A DNA stretch of 64,000 nucleotides, from contig NZ_MIEK01000056.1 of assembly GCF_001742285.1 (NCBI RefSeq), forward strand, positions 80,258-144,257, in the 5' to 3' direction. The notes beneath the pieces were generated by a model, which had not been told where the DNA came from, did not search any database, and saw nothing but the letters and a program-made list of their open reading frames with translations. A program made the position numbers and the translations under genes. Positions 42,071-51,378 of this stretch are shown one piece after another. Source of the stretch: Enterococcus rivorum (GTDB lineage Bacteria > Bacillota > Bacilli > Lactobacillales > Enterococcaceae). Within the stretch, counting starts at the first letter, position 1, and each line of letters begins with the position of its first letter.

Positions 42071-43543
42071 TTATTTATTTTGTCCTAAAGTTTTTACATC
42101 TTCTCTGACTTTTTCAATCATCCGCATTTTGTGGTTCCAACATTCTGTAGATAAATCCACTGGATATTTTTGAGGGTTTAAATCGCGCTTATACTCTTCC
42201 CACAAGGAACTCATATTTTGTTTTGCATACGCCTTAATCTCATCTAAAGCAGGTAACTCATAGACTAATTTTCCTTTTACAAAAATATCTTGTAACACAG
42301 GTCGTGCATTAAAATCACGAACGGTTTTATTGATAAAAGTATGAACCGGATGGAACATATAAATTTCTTGTTGCTCTCTAGGATCTTCGTCCCAAAGAGT
42401 CACGTAATCTCCTTCCGTCTTTTGGTCAGATTTACGGGTAATACGCCAAACTTGCTTTTTACCAGGAGTCGTTACTTTTTCAGCGTTGCTAGATAATTTG
42501 ATAGTATCTTGCATTTCACCATCTGTCCCCTCAATTGCAACTAGTTTGAATACAGCACCTAAAGCCGGTTGATCGTAGGCTGTAATCAATTTGGTTCCGA
42601 CACCCCAAACATCAATTTTAGCTTTTTGCATCTTCAAGTTTAGAATGGTATTTTCATCTAAATCGTTGGAAGCATAGATTTTTGCCTCTGGATACCCTGC
42701 TTCATCTAGTTGTTCACGAACACGTTTAGAAATATACGCCATGTCTCCACTATCAATCCGAACGCCAAGAAAATTAATTTTATCGCCCATTTCATTTGCT
42801 ACTCGAATCGCATTAGGAACACCTGATTTTAAAGTTTCATAAGTATCTACTAGAAAGACACAATCCTTATGGGTTTTAGCATAAGCTACAAAAGCATCAT
42901 AATCGTTGCCGTATGATTGAACAAATGAATGAGCATGCGTGCCGCTGACGGGGATACCAAAAACCTTCCCTGCCCGAACGTTACTTGTGGCATCTGCTCC
43001 ACCAATGTAAGCCGCTCTAGTTCCCCAAATCGCAGCATCTAATTCTTGCGCTCGCCGAGTCCCAAATTCTAACAATGGATCTGTCTCAATTACCGATTTA
43101 ATTCGGGCTGCTTTAGTAGCAATTAATGTTTGGAAATTAACCATATTTAATAAGGCTGTTTCAACTAGTTGACATTGTGCTAATGGCCCTTCCACTTGAA
43201 TTAATGGTTCATTATTGAAAACCAAATCTCCTTCTAAAGCAGAACGAACAGTGCAAGTAAATTCAAAATTTTTCAAATACTCTAGAAAACCTTCTGGATA
43301 CTGTTCTACTTCTCTTAGATATTCGATATCCTCTGAGGTAAAAGTTAAATTTTCTAAATACTTAACTAACCGCTCTAAGCCCGCAAAAATAGCATACCCA
43401 TGATTAAAAGGCATTTCACGAAAATAGCACTCAAAAACTGAATGTAATTCAGCACGGCCTAATTCCCAATAAGTTTGCATCATATTAATTTGGTATAAAT
43501 CGGTATGCAAGGTTAAACTATCATCAGCATAAACTTTTTTCAT
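42071..43543 (-). CDS. pncB: Nicotinate phosphoribosyltransferase
   Basis: About 490 residues from ATG 43543 (GGAG 7 bp upstream; an in-frame ATG at 43561 has no site). Converts nicotinate and PRPP to nicotinate mononucleotide. Marks: [55 protein letters not shown] with the catalytic His, and [11 protein letters not shown]. Forms the nadE-pncB salvage pair. Confidence 0.95.
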   Translation of the reverse strand: MKKVYADDSLTLHTDLYQINMMQTYWELGRAELHSVFECYFREMPFNHGYAIFAGLERLVKYLENLTFTSEDIEYLREVEQYPEGFLEYLKNFEFTCTVRSALEGDLVFNNEPLIQVEGPLAQCQLVETALLNMVNFQTLIATKAARIKSVIETDPLLEFGTRRAQELDAAIWGTRAAYIGGADATSNVRAGKVFGIPVSGTHAHSFVQSYGNDYDAFVAYAKTHKDCVFLVDTYETLKSGVPNAIRVANEMGDKINFLGVRIDSGDMAYISKRVREQLDEAGYPEAKIYASNDLDENTILNLKMQKAKIDVWGVGTKLITAYDQPALGAVFKLVAIEGTDGEMQDTIKLSSNAEKVTTPGKKQVWRITRKSDQKTEGDYVTLWDEDPREQQEIYMFHPVHTFINKTVRDFNARPVLQDIFVKGKLVYELPALDEIKAYAKQNMSSLWEEYKRDLNPQKYPVDLSTECWNHKMRMIEKVREDVKTLGQNK

Positions 43544-43608
43544 CTTAATGCTCCAATCCATTGTTTTAACAAAATATATTTATGTTTCATTCAATCTTTT
43601 GAACTATC

Positions 43609-44031
43609 TTACTCTTGTTCGGAAATTTTCTTTTCTTTAAAAATAAGAAATTTACTAAAGAAGTAATTTAAGACAACTACGACAACTTGGGTGACCATTT
43701 TCGCCCAAAAGTTAGATACTTTAATCAATTCTATCATAATAATCATCATGCCCATGTCAATCACAAAAGACAACATTCGATACCAATAAAACAAGAACAT
43801 TTCTTTCAAGAAGGATTTGCTGTTAGAGTTTTTACTACCAAACACAAAATATTTGTTAGTAAAAAAAGCAAATAAAACTGACAGGATAAATGCGACGACA
43901 TTACTTATTTTATACTGAAGTCCAAGTACATTCTCGCAAGCAAAAAAGACACCGATATTCACTAGGGTTGTTGCTACACCAAAAAAGAGATACGCAAGGA
44001 CTTCACGATATTTCTGAAATAATTCTTTCAA
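43609..44031 (-). CDS. GtrA-like membrane protein
   Basis: 140 residues with four membrane helices (about 10-30, 36-57, 75-97, 105-128) and the family stretch KISNVVAFILSVLFAFFTNKYFVF. GtrA family proteins are thought to flip undecaprenyl-linked sugars for glycosylation of wall polymers, but no glycosyltransferase is adjacent. The start codon is TTG with AAAGGA upstream. It precedes pncB on the same strand after 65 bp. Confidence 0.85.
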   Translation of the reverse strand: MKELFQKYREVLAYLFFGVATTLVNIGVFFACENVLGLQYKISNVVAFILSVLFAFFTNKYFVFGSKNSNSKSFLKEMFLFYWYRMLSFVIDMGMMIIMIELIKVSNFWAKMVTQVVVVVLNYFFSKFLIFKEKKISEQE

Positions 44032-44156
44032 CTTCCACTCATCCTTTCATCTTTTTTATTTTATCAAAGTTAGCCGAGAAATCCCACTGATTTTGACTTT
44101 TTTCACACAGTAAGTAGTAGATTTTGAAAATAACTCAAAAATTCGATTCATTTCCC

Positions 44157-44786
44157 TCAGTTTTGAACATTTTTATAATAGAAAACAGCTAATTGTGTTC
44201 GGTCACGCAGCGCTAATTTTTCTAGTAAATGACTGATATAGTTTCGAACTGTTCCTTCACTAAGAAATAATTTGGTCGCAATTTCTTTATTATTTAACCC
44301 TTCTGAAACCAATACTAGAATTGACTGTTCCCTTTCGCTCAATTCTAAATATGGAGACAAATTATTGTCAGCTGTTTTTAACAACTCAGGTAAACGATTC
44401 ATAATTGTATCCCCGAAAACCGATTGCCCTTTATTTACGGCTTTAATTGAAGGGACAATGGCCTCTAAATTTTGTTTTAACAAATAGCCTTTTATTCCTA
44501 TCTTAATTGCTTCTAAAATGTATTCATCATCTGAAAATGTCGTTAGTAGTAAAATTGCTGCTGATGGATTTTTAGAAAAAATTTCCTTGGCGGCATCAAT
44601 TCCTGTTGCTTCTCCCATGCGAATATCCATCAATAAGATATCTGGTTTGTATTCTTCGTAAAGCTTTACTGCTTCTTCTGCACTATTCCCGGTCCCAACA
44701 ACTTCTATCTGCCCTGTCGCTTCCACAATTGTTTTTAGCGACATCGTTACCAACGCATCATCATCCACTATCAGTATCCTAATCAT
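44157..44786 (-). CDS. LuxR/NarL-family response regulator
   Basis: 209 residues: receiver domain (1-120) with phosphorylated Asp54 in LLMDIRMGEA, acidic Asp8-Asp10 pocket and Lys in YLLKQNLEAIV, then a LuxR HTH (about 145-205; LSEREQSILVLVSEGLNNKEIATKLFLSEGTVRNYISHLLEKL). It follows the sensor kinase by about 20 bp on the same strand. Divergent from an ABC exporter that it most likely regulates, as in DesKR/LiaRS-like and YvfTU modules. Confidence 0.93.
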   Translation of the reverse strand: MIRILIVDDDALVTMSLKTIVEATGQIEVVGTGNSAEEAVKLYEEYKPDILLMDIRMGEATGIDAAKEIFSKNPSAAILLLTTFSDDEYILEAIKIGIKGYLLKQNLEAIVPSIKAVNKGQSVFGDTIMNRLPELLKTADNNLSPYLELSEREQSILVLVSEGLNNKEIATKLFLSEGTVRNYISHLLEKLALRDRTQLAVFYYKNVQN

Positions 44787-44807
44787 CCGTTTTCTCCTTT
44801 AGTCCGT

Positions 44808-45899
44808 TTATCTAGGTAAAATTGCACGTATAGAAAAACCTGAAACTGTCTGATGACAATTTAATCGTCCATTTAATTTTTCCATTCGTTCTTTCATTCC
44901 AACTAAGCCAATGCCCAGTTTATTAAACTCTTTTTCTTCAGTAGAAGTTCCATTATCTGAAATGGTCATTTTATAAAATCCTGGATAGGTTTGAAAATCA
45001 ACGTTTACTTTCGTAGCATTGCTATGCTTCATTACATTTGCTAGCGATTCTTTCAAAATCATTAAGTATGCTATTTTGTAGTCCTTACTAATGGTTTCTG
45101 AAATCGTCCCTGATAGGGTTACTTCGCAAAAAGTAAAATGCTCTAGCATCTTTTCTACAGCTAATGACAGGCTTAATGATTCTTCATGAAGATTATGAAC
45201 ACTTTCCCGAATATTATTCATTCCTTCATCAATGGTTGCTTGAAGCTGTTCTAAACAAGAGGCTAATGTTCCATCCTGATTAATTGTGCGTATTGCGCCA
45301 ATTTGCAAGAGCGAACTAGAAAGCAAATGGCCGACATTGTCATGAATATCTCGAGCTATCCGATTTTGTTCATCTGAAATTTCTAGAGCAATTTTTGTTT
45401 CCTGTTGTTCAATCAAATCTTTATTTTTACTTTCTAACGAAAAAGTTTTCTCCAAGCTATCTAATTCCAATTTTTTATACTTAGTTTTCAGCGTTTGTTC
45501 TAGCAACACTCGATGCGATAAATACCCTGAAAAAAAACATAGAAACAAAAGCCAACATTTGGTTATTGAATCATACTCAGAACTCGTTAAAAAGAAGAGA
45601 AAAATCATTCCTCCGCTAGATACAGAACTAAAAAAACTAGTATCAAATACAGTATCGTACACAATGACTGGTAAAAAGTAACCATACTCAGGCCATAAAT
45701 TCGACAAAAATAATAGAATAAAAACACTTAAAATTGAAAGCTTCGATTCTTTCGTTAATAAAGGAAGAAGACTAATTGAAAAAGAAACCAAGACAAATAT
45801 AACCATGCGTTCTTCAAATCCATTTCGCCCTAGCATAAATGCTCCTAGCACTAAGAACATTGCTTTATCTATAAGAGTCCGTTTATCAATTTTATTCAT
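44808..45899 (-). CDS. Sensor histidine kinase, HisKA_3 type
   Basis: 363 residues. Five or six N-terminal membrane segments (about 12-140) form the sensor, followed by a coiled linker, the dimerisation box IARDIHDNVGHLL with phosphorylated His186, and a HATPase_c domain (SNATKVNVDF...SDNGTSTEEKEFNKLGIGLVGMKERM). DesK/LiaS/NarL-type partner of the adjacent LuxR-type regulator. The signal is not evident from the sequence. Confidence 0.92.
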   Translation of the reverse strand: MNKIDKRTLIDKAMFLVLGAFMLGRNGFEERMVIFVLVSFSISLLPLLTKESKLSILSVFILLFLSNLWPEYGYFLPVIVYDTVFDTSFFSSVSSGGMIFLFFLTSSEYDSITKCWLLFLCFFSGYLSHRVLLEQTLKTKYKKLELDSLEKTFSLESKNKDLIEQQETKIALEISDEQNRIARDIHDNVGHLLSSSLLQIGAIRTINQDGTLASCLEQLQATIDEGMNNIRESVHNLHEESLSLSLAVEKMLEHFTFCEVTLSGTISETISKDYKIAYLMILKESLANVMKHSNATKVNVDFQTYPGFYKMTISDNGTSTEEKEFNKLGIGLVGMKERMEKLNGRLNCHQTVSGFSIRAILPR

Positions 45900-45924
45900 C
45901 TTTTACCTCGCTTTCTCGTAAAAT

Positions 45925-45938
45925 ATGACAAATGTCAT
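45925..45938. promoter_or_regulatory. Candidate response-regulator box
   Basis: Perfect palindrome ATGACA-AA-TGTCAT in the 122-bp gap between the divergent kinase and ABC genes, a suitable place for the LuxR-type regulator to act on both. Confidence 0.45.
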
Positions 45939-46021
45939 CTCGATATTAGGAAAATATTCACTTATTTAGTTTTTCAATCTAAGGTATAGTTTCATTATAA
46001 AGAAAAAAGGAGGAAATTCAT

Positions 46022-46954
46022 ATGATAATTGAAATAAAAGGCTTAGTCAAAAGATATGGAAATTTAGTTGCATTGAATCATTTTGATCTAAACGTGAAAC
46101 AGGGAGAAATTTTAGGTCTTTTGGGGCCTAATGGTAGTGGAAAGTCAACTGCTATCAACTGTATGTTATCCTTACTTTCTTATGATAATGGAGAAATTAG
46201 AATCTTTGGGGAAAAAATGACTCCTACTAGTTACACCATCAAAAAAAGAATTGGTGTCGTTCCGCAAGAAGTAGCTGTTTTTGAAGAACTAACAGTCATT
46301 GAAAATATTGATTATTATTGCGGTTTATATATTACTGACAAATCAATTAGAAAACAATATGTACAAGATGCAATTTCCTTAGTTGGTTTAGAAGATTTCA
46401 CAAAATTTTTACCAAAAAAATTGAGTGGTGGCTTAAAACGCCGATTAAATATTGCTTGTGGTATTGTTCATAAGCCTGAACTAATTTTCTTGGATGAACC
46501 AACTGTTGCAGTTGATCCTCAGAGCCGGAATAAAATTCTAGACAGCATTAAAGAACTAAACAAAAATGGTGCAACGATTATTTATACCACTCATTACATG
46601 GAAGAAGTCGAGCAATTGTGTAATAACATTGTGATTATCGAAAAAGGTCAAGTGATTGCAGAAGGAACCAACGAACAACTAAAAGCAATGATCCAGATTA
46701 ACGAAAAAATCATCATTGAAATTCCTGATCTCCCTGAAACTGTCCGTCAGCAATTACAACAATTACCAGGAGTTACAGATCTCCTGTATCATAATGCTCT
46801 AGTTACCTTAAATACAGAAGAAAACAAGAAAGTCTTCTCAAAAGTCTTTCATATCCTTGAGGACAATCAAGTATCATTTGGTAATTTTTATACCCAGCAA
46901 CCAACCCTGAATGATGTTTTCCTTGAAATTACTGGAAGAGAATTAAGAGACTAG
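46022..46954 (+). CDS. ABC transporter ATP-binding protein
   Basis: 310 residues with Walker A GPNGSGKS (35-42), signature LSGGLKRRL, Walker B LIFLDEPT and H-loop His (TTHYMEE). The C-terminal 75 residues form the dimerisation/regulatory tail often seen in DrrA-type drug or antibiotic exporters. First of a three-gene unit with two permeases; AAAGGAGG upstream. Confidence 0.93.
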   Translation: MIIEIKGLVKRYGNLVALNHFDLNVKQGEILGLLGPNGSGKSTAINCMLSLLSYDNGEIRIFGEKMTPTSYTIKKRIGVVPQEVAVFEELTVIENIDYYCGLYITDKSIRKQYVQDAISLVGLEDFTKFLPKKLSGGLKRRLNIACGIVHKPELIFLDEPTVAVDPQSRNKILDSIKELNKNGATIIYTTHYMEEVEQLCNNIVIIEKGQVIAEGTNEQLKAMIQINEKIIIEIPDLPETVRQQLQQLPGVTDLLYHNALVTLNTEENKKVFSKVFHILEDNQVSFGNFYTQQPTLNDVFLEITGRELRD

Positions 46955-46969
46955 AAAGGAGGATTTTTT

Positions 46970-48109
46970 ATGTTTTGGCATTTATATCATTATCGTCTAA
47001 AAGTTCTGTTAAATAATAGAATCCTACTATTTTGGACACTCATATTTCCGATTTTACTAGGTTTATTTTTTACTGCAGCATTTAGTAACTTAGATAACCT
47101 AAATGTTGTCAAAAGAATACCTGTTGGCATAGTCACTGATAAAGTTGCTTCGGATACTTTTTTTGAAGATACATTAAAAGTAGTTAAAAACGACGAGGTA
47201 AAACTTTTTGCTCCTGTTATACTTTCTAAAAAAGAAGCGAATCAACAACTCATTAATGATAAAATTGCGGGGTATTATACAATTAACGATGATAAGATTT
47301 CCCTTACTATCAGTAAACAAGGGATTCAGCAAAATGTGCTAGACTCGTTTATGAATCAGTTTTTACAATCAAAAGAAACTGTCTCTACGATTCAAAAAGA
47401 AAATCCAGCCTTGTTTGCAACAGCTCTTGTTGAAAAAATCGGAAAACAAACAAACTATCTGACAATGAAAAATAAAACTGCTTCAAAAGGCAGTCAAAAA
47501 AGTTTTTACTTTTTCACATTAGTTGGAATGAGTTGTATGTTTGGCGTCTTTTGGGGAATTAGCAACTCCAACGATCAGCAAGCGAACCAATCGCCAAACG
47601 GCATTCGCCTAAGTATGAGTCCAAACAAAAAAATGTTTATTGTGCTGGCAAATTTAGCCTCATCTTTTACTATTTTTATTGCTGAAATTTATTTTATTCT
47701 TGCTTTTTTCCGTTTTGTTTACAAGGTAGACTTTGGCACTCGCTGGGGCTTAATTCTCTTAACGTGCTCACTGACAGTATTAACCGCCCTTTCTTTAGGG
47801 ATGATGTTATCAAATATCTTGAAAGTCCCTTTAAATCAAAAAATCTCAATCTCTGTCAGTATTCAAATGATTTGTAGCTTTTTAGCAGGAATGATGATTC
47901 CTCAAGTAAAACTATTAATTAATGAAAATATCCCCTTTATTAACAAAATAAATCCAGTCAATTTAGTCAGTGAAGCACTTTATCAGCTTTATTACTATCA
48001 AAATATTGACAATTTTTATAGTACTTTACTCAACTTAATTATCCTTACGCTAGTCTTTATTGCCGTCAGTATCTTTTACGAAAGGAGAACACAATATGTC
48101 AGTCTTTAA
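46970..48109 (+). CDS. ABC transporter permease, ABC-2 type (first)
   Basis: 379 residues: N-terminal helix (about 18-40), a large extracytoplasmic region (about 45-180) and five C-terminal helices (about 180-370), the YhgE/ABC2 layout. Starts 15 bp after the ATPase gene and overlaps the second permease by 14 bp. Together they make an exporter of an unknown lipid, peptide or antibiotic. Confidence 0.88.
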   Translation: MFWHLYHYRLKVLLNNRILLFWTLIFPILLGLFFTAAFSNLDNLNVVKRIPVGIVTDKVASDTFFEDTLKVVKNDEVKLFAPVILSKKEANQQLINDKIAGYYTINDDKISLTISKQGIQQNVLDSFMNQFLQSKETVSTIQKENPALFATALVEKIGKQTNYLTMKNKTASKGSQKSFYFFTLVGMSCMFGVFWGISNSNDQQANQSPNGIRLSMSPNKKMFIVLANLASSFTIFIAEIYFILAFFRFVYKVDFGTRWGLILLTCSLTVLTALSLGMMLSNILKVPLNQKISISVSIQMICSFLAGMMIPQVKLLINENIPFINKINPVNLVSEALYQLYYYQNIDNFYSTLLNLIILTLVFIAVSIFYERRTQYVSL

Positions 48110-49274
48110 AGCCTCTTTCAATATATTAAAAAGAAATTTAAACCCGTTCATCTTAACTTTGGCGATTAGTATTGGGATCTCTTTCGCCTATTCAACTTCT
48201 TCATCAACACCTTCAGAAAATGTTGAATTAGATAAAATGACGATTGCTATTTTTAACGAAGATAAAGGCTCTGATTCTCAAGGTTTAACTAAATATCTAA
48301 AAAAAACAATGCATGTTGTTCCTTTAAAAAAACAACAAGCAGCAATTGATGATGCTATTTTCTTTGAAAAAGTCGATTATGTATTAACAATACCCAAAAA
48401 TTTTTCTGAAATGATTGAACAAAATAAGCAACCTGATTTAACAACACAAACAAAACCAAATAGTTTTAATAAAGCTTACGTTGACTCAATTATCAATACG
48501 TATTTAACAACTTTCCAATTTTATAGAGAAGCCTTTCCAGAAAAAAGTAGTCAAGAAATTGTTCAGTTAACCACTGACAATGTGAAAACCAAAGGAAAAA
48601 TAAAATTTGATTCTTCCTTTGCTTTGATAAAAGCAAATCGTTCAGCAGGAAAAGTCTTTTCTGTTCTTGCTTACACCATGTTCGCGTCAATCTTTAGCTT
48701 AATCACCTTGATTAATCTCTCATTTAATAAACCTGAAATCAAGCGTAGAAATAGTTGTTCACCCATTTCAAATCGAAAATTTTCTCGTCAACAGTTTTTA
48801 GTGGGTTTTCTATTTTCAATCGTTGTATGGGGTGTTTTTGTATCATTTGCCAAACTTTTTTCTAACATTCGTTTTGATCAACATGGCATCTACTTTATTC
48901 TCAACACTTTTCTTCTACTCTTGGTTGCTCTTAGTTTCAGTGTATTTATTAGTGGCCTCATTAGCAATATGGATATGGTTTCGGGAATTAACAACGTATT
49001 TATTTTAGGTAGTGCCTTTATTAGTGGGATCTTTGTTCCTACAGAAATTCTACCTGATATTGTAACAAAAGTTGCAGCCTTTACACCTTCTTATTGGTAT
49101 GCAAAAAATTGTAGTCTAATTGGAAAGACAGTTCATTTCGATGCAAACTTTTCAGCTGATTTTCAGTTTAATGCACTAATTCTGCTAGTCTTCGCTCTTC
49201 TATTTTTCCTATTAGCGATGGTAACTAGAAGGGATCGAGGCGGATTAAAAATCTCCTTTGCTAAGACTGCTTAA
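48096..49274 (+). CDS. ABC transporter permease, ABC-2 type (second)
   Basis: About 392 residues from ATG 48096 (AAAGGAG upstream inside the previous gene). Same layout as its partner: an N-terminal helix (about 15-32), an outside domain and six C-terminal helices. Sequence differs from the first permease, so the exporter is a heterodimer. Operon end is a strong terminator. Confidence 0.87.
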   Translation: MSVFKASFNILKRNLNPFILTLAISIGISFAYSTSSSTPSENVELDKMTIAIFNEDKGSDSQGLTKYLKKTMHVVPLKKQQAAIDDAIFFEKVDYVLTIPKNFSEMIEQNKQPDLTTQTKPNSFNKAYVDSIINTYLTTFQFYREAFPEKSSQEIVQLTTDNVKTKGKIKFDSSFALIKANRSAGKVFSVLAYTMFASIFSLITLINLSFNKPEIKRRNSCSPISNRKFSRQQFLVGFLFSIVVWGVFVSFAKLFSNIRFDQHGIYFILNTFLLLLVALSFSVFISGLISNMDMVSGINNVFILGSAFISGIFVPTEILPDIVTKVAAFTPSYWYAKNCSLIGKTVHFDANFSADFQFNALILLVFALLFFLLAMVTRRDRGGLKISFAKTA

Positions 49275-49281
49275 AAAACTA

Positions 49282-49325
49282 AAAAAAGCATTCATCTACA
49301 ACTAACAGTAGATAAATGCTTTTTT
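49282..49325. terminator. Bidirectional terminator between the ABC operon and DUF1827 gene
   Basis: 18-bp stem (49282-49299 with 49308-49325) with one mismatch, A/T runs on both strands. Confidence 0.9.
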
Positions 49326-49676
49326 CTATTCAATATTTTGTTGAATCACGATAATATCTTTTCTCGGTGCGCTAAAAGAATAACCCTTTCGCTCCATTTG
49401 CTTTTTCACATCAATAGTAATCTCAACATTTTCACGAGTCGTATGTAGTAACCTTTTGATAGCAAAATCAATTTCATGTTTTGTTATTTTCTTTTTCGTA
49501 TTAATCATAATAATGTCAATCTTATCAAAAGCGTCCGCATAAATAATCTGTGTTCGATCAAGCGCATAAAGTTTGAAAAATTTTATCGCCTTTTGACCAA
49601 AGACATACTTGGTAATATTCGGATAAAAATATTCCAAATCAAGATTTTTGTTCATTGATGTTTCGATCAGTTTCAT
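49326..49676 (-). CDS. DUF1827 family protein
   Basis: 116 residues with a mixed alpha/beta pattern and no membrane segment. Sequence features such as IIMINTKKKITKHEIDFAIKRL and the C-terminal GYSFSAPRKDIIVIQ fit the small DUF1827 family found in enterococci, carnobacteria and lactobacilli. No function known. ATG with GGGGAG about 10 bp upstream. Monocistronic. Confidence 0.72.
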   Translation of the reverse strand: MKLIETSMNKNLDLEYFYPNITKYVFGQKAIKFFKLYALDRTQIIYADAFDKIDIIMINTKKKITKHEIDFAIKRLLHTTRENVEITIDVKKQMERKGYSFSAPRKDIIVIQQNIE

Positions 49677-49770
49677 TTCTGATCAACTCCCCACATAAGT
49701 ATAGAATAAATGTAACTGGAATAATTTTACCTCTTTTTGTATTTATTTTACAAGATTTTTGTCTTTTTAC

Positions 49771-49801
49771 TTGACCTTAACGTTAGGGAAAGGTTTATGC
49801 T
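49771..49801 (+). promoter_or_regulatory. MerR-type promoter with a 19-bp spacer
   Basis: TTGACC (49771-49776), 19-bp spacer, TATGCT (49796-49801). Dyad ACCTT (49774-49778) and AAGGT (49790-49794) lies in the spacer. A long spacer with a dyad is the layout MerR-family activators act on. Confidence 0.75.
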
Positions 49802-49910
49802 AGTATTATGACAATGTTATAATTCAGCAAAAGTTCAAAATCACAGAGCAAGCAGCCAGCACACAAGCGACTCGGCAAAAAGCGCCGATTCCATAGTTAA
49901 CTAGAGTCAA

Positions 49911-49942
49911 ACTAGCTGTAGAAGCCTAATAAAACAGCTAGT
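49911..49942 (+). other. Leader hairpin
   Basis: ACTAGCTGT (49911-49919) pairs perfectly with ACAGCTAGT (49934-49942) around 14 nt. Confidence 0.55.
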
Positions 49943-50216
49943 AATTCTCCTGTTACTTCTAAGGCTACTTGTACTTGATAGTGAAACTTCTCTGTTTGTT
50001 AAACAAAATATTTAAAAAATGAATTTTCTCAAAAGTAACTTTAAACATTGTCAAGATGCTAGACTAAACCACACCTATTTATAAGCAACTAAGTAATTTT
50101 GACTCAAAAGATCTTTTTTCATAAGTCATGTCTCTATAATAAAAAATTTATTCTCAAGTGTCGCATAAGCAAAAGACTCTAAAGAAAGTTTCTTCTTCTA
50201 GTTTAATCAGTTCTAA

Positions 50217-50428
50217 AAAAAGGGTTGGTCTCCAAAGAAACAGCGGAACTACCAGCAATTGGTGTTAGTAACCGTGACCAGAAGCCAATGTGAATGACTT
50301 GGGCTTGCCATTTATTTAGCCCAAGTTAAAAGCTTGGAAGCTCTGAGACCTGACCTTTGAGCTCAAAGCGGTTCCACGGTTTTCCATTGGTAGCAACTGC
50401 TGGTAGTAGAGCTTAGTCTCCCTTTTTT
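50217..50428 (+). ncRNA. Candidate structured RNA element upstream of the MerR/TipAS gene
   Basis: Nested pairing over about 212 nt: outer AAAAAAGGG / CCCTTTTTT; ACTACCAGCA (50248-50257) / TGCTGGTAGT (50398-50407); AACCGTG (50270-50276) / CACGGTT (50375-50381); internal perfect hairpin ACTTGGGCT (50297-50305) / AGCCCAAGT (50317-50325); and the palindrome CTTTGAGCTCAAAG (50355-50368). The 3' arm ends in T6, so it can also act as an intrinsic terminator. No class I know fits it. Strand is inferred from the downstream gene; the minus strand has nearly the same folding. Confidence 0.5.
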
Positions 50429-50532
50429 ATTGGAAAATCAGAATAGACTAATCTAATTTATACAAGACTAAGAATCTTTGTTTCTAAAAGTGGTTTAGTA
50501 GATTAGTATAGAATTATACAGGAGGGAAATAC

Positions 50533-51294
50533 ATGGAATACACAATCAAAAAAATCGCAGAATTGTCTGGTATCAGCACCCGAACACTGCGCTATTACGA
50601 TGAAATCAACTTATTAAAGCCCACTCGAATCAATTCTTCTGGCTACCGAATTTATGGAATAAAAGAAGTTGATCGTCTCCAACAAATATTGTTTTATCGA
50701 TCATTAGATATCAAACTCGAAGATATTCAAACCATACTTTCTCAATCTGAAGTCGACATACAGCACTCACTAAAAGAACACTATAATCAGCTGTTGCTTA
50801 AACGCCAACAGATAGACTCCCTACTTTTAACTGTAGAAAAAACCATTCGCTACCAAAAAGGAGAAATTACGATGAACGATCAAGAAAAATTTGAAGGATT
50901 AAAACGAGAAGCTTTACAAAAAAACGAAAAGCTCTATGGCAAAGAAATTCGTGAAAAATACGGAGAATCAACCGTTGAAACATCTAACAAAAAGTGGCTA
51001 AATCTAAGTAAAGAACAATTCAACCAAATGGAACAAACAGAACAGAATCTTTTTTCAGCGCTAAAAAAAGTTATTCAGTCTAAAGATTATGATTCCCCTG
51101 AAGCAAAAGAAGCCTTCGAGTCTCATAAAGAATGGCTATTATTTACCACTCCTCACTATTCCGTGCAAATGCATCGTGGTCTTGGAGAAATGTATATAGC
51201 AGATGAACGCTTTGCTTCATATTATAATAGCCGTGTTGGAGATGAAGCGTCCGACGTTCTAAATAAAATTATTCAAAAATATGCAATTCAATAA
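50533..51294 (+). CDS. MerR-family regulator with TipAS ligand-binding domain
   Basis: 253 residues. Winged HTH at 1-70 (YTIKKIAELSGISTRTLRYYDEINLLKP), a coiled linker helix (about 75-115) and a TipAS domain (about 120-250) with the conserved HKEWL and the MYIADERFASYYN segment that forms the drug-binding fold of TipAL/Mta-like activators. These bind thiopeptides or other drugs and activate efflux or their own gene. ATG with AGGAGGG. The only TTGACC-N19-TATGCT promoter nearby is about 730 bp upstream, so it is probably transcribed with a long leader and perhaps autoactivated. Confidence 0.9.
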   Translation: MEYTIKKIAELSGISTRTLRYYDEINLLKPTRINSSGYRIYGIKEVDRLQQILFYRSLDIKLEDIQTILSQSEVDIQHSLKEHYNQLLLKRQQIDSLLLTVEKTIRYQKGEITMNDQEKFEGLKREALQKNEKLYGKEIREKYGESTVETSNKKWLNLSKEQFNQMEQTEQNLFSALKKVIQSKDYDSPEAKEAFESHKEWLLFTTPHYSVQMHRGLGEMYIADERFASYYNSRVGDEASDVLNKIIQKYAIQ

Positions 51295-51314
51295 ATGCTA
51301 GAGTTTCTGCACCT

Positions 51315-51375
51315 AAAAAACCCCTAAACAATATCTGATTGATGTTTAAACCAGATACTACTTAGAGGTTTTTTT
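51315..51375. terminator. Bidirectional terminator between the MerR and HAD genes
   Basis: AAAAAACCCCTAA (51315-51327) with TTAGAGGTTTTTT (51362-51374), one mismatch, plus an inner ATATCTG/CAGATA pair. A/T runs on both sides. Confidence 0.85.
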
Positions 51376-51378
51376 TGA

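Larger units (their letters stand above)
49677..50532. other. Long non-coding gap, 856 bp, with promoter and structured RNA
   Basis: Begins with the DUF1827 promoter region, then a MerR-type promoter (49771-49801), a 9-bp hairpin (49911-49942) and a highly self-complementary element (50217-50428), ending with the MerR gene. Only tiny unsupported frames occur in it (for example 50019-50084). Confidence 0.6.

Noticed and set aside
50019..50084. 21-codon frame in the MerR leader
   Set aside because: No ribosome binding site and no family likeness.
50341..50362. CTGAGACCTGACC resembling the TPP riboswitch conserved blocks
   Set aside because: The other conserved blocks of the THI box are absent and the downstream gene is a regulator of drug response, so the match is accidental.
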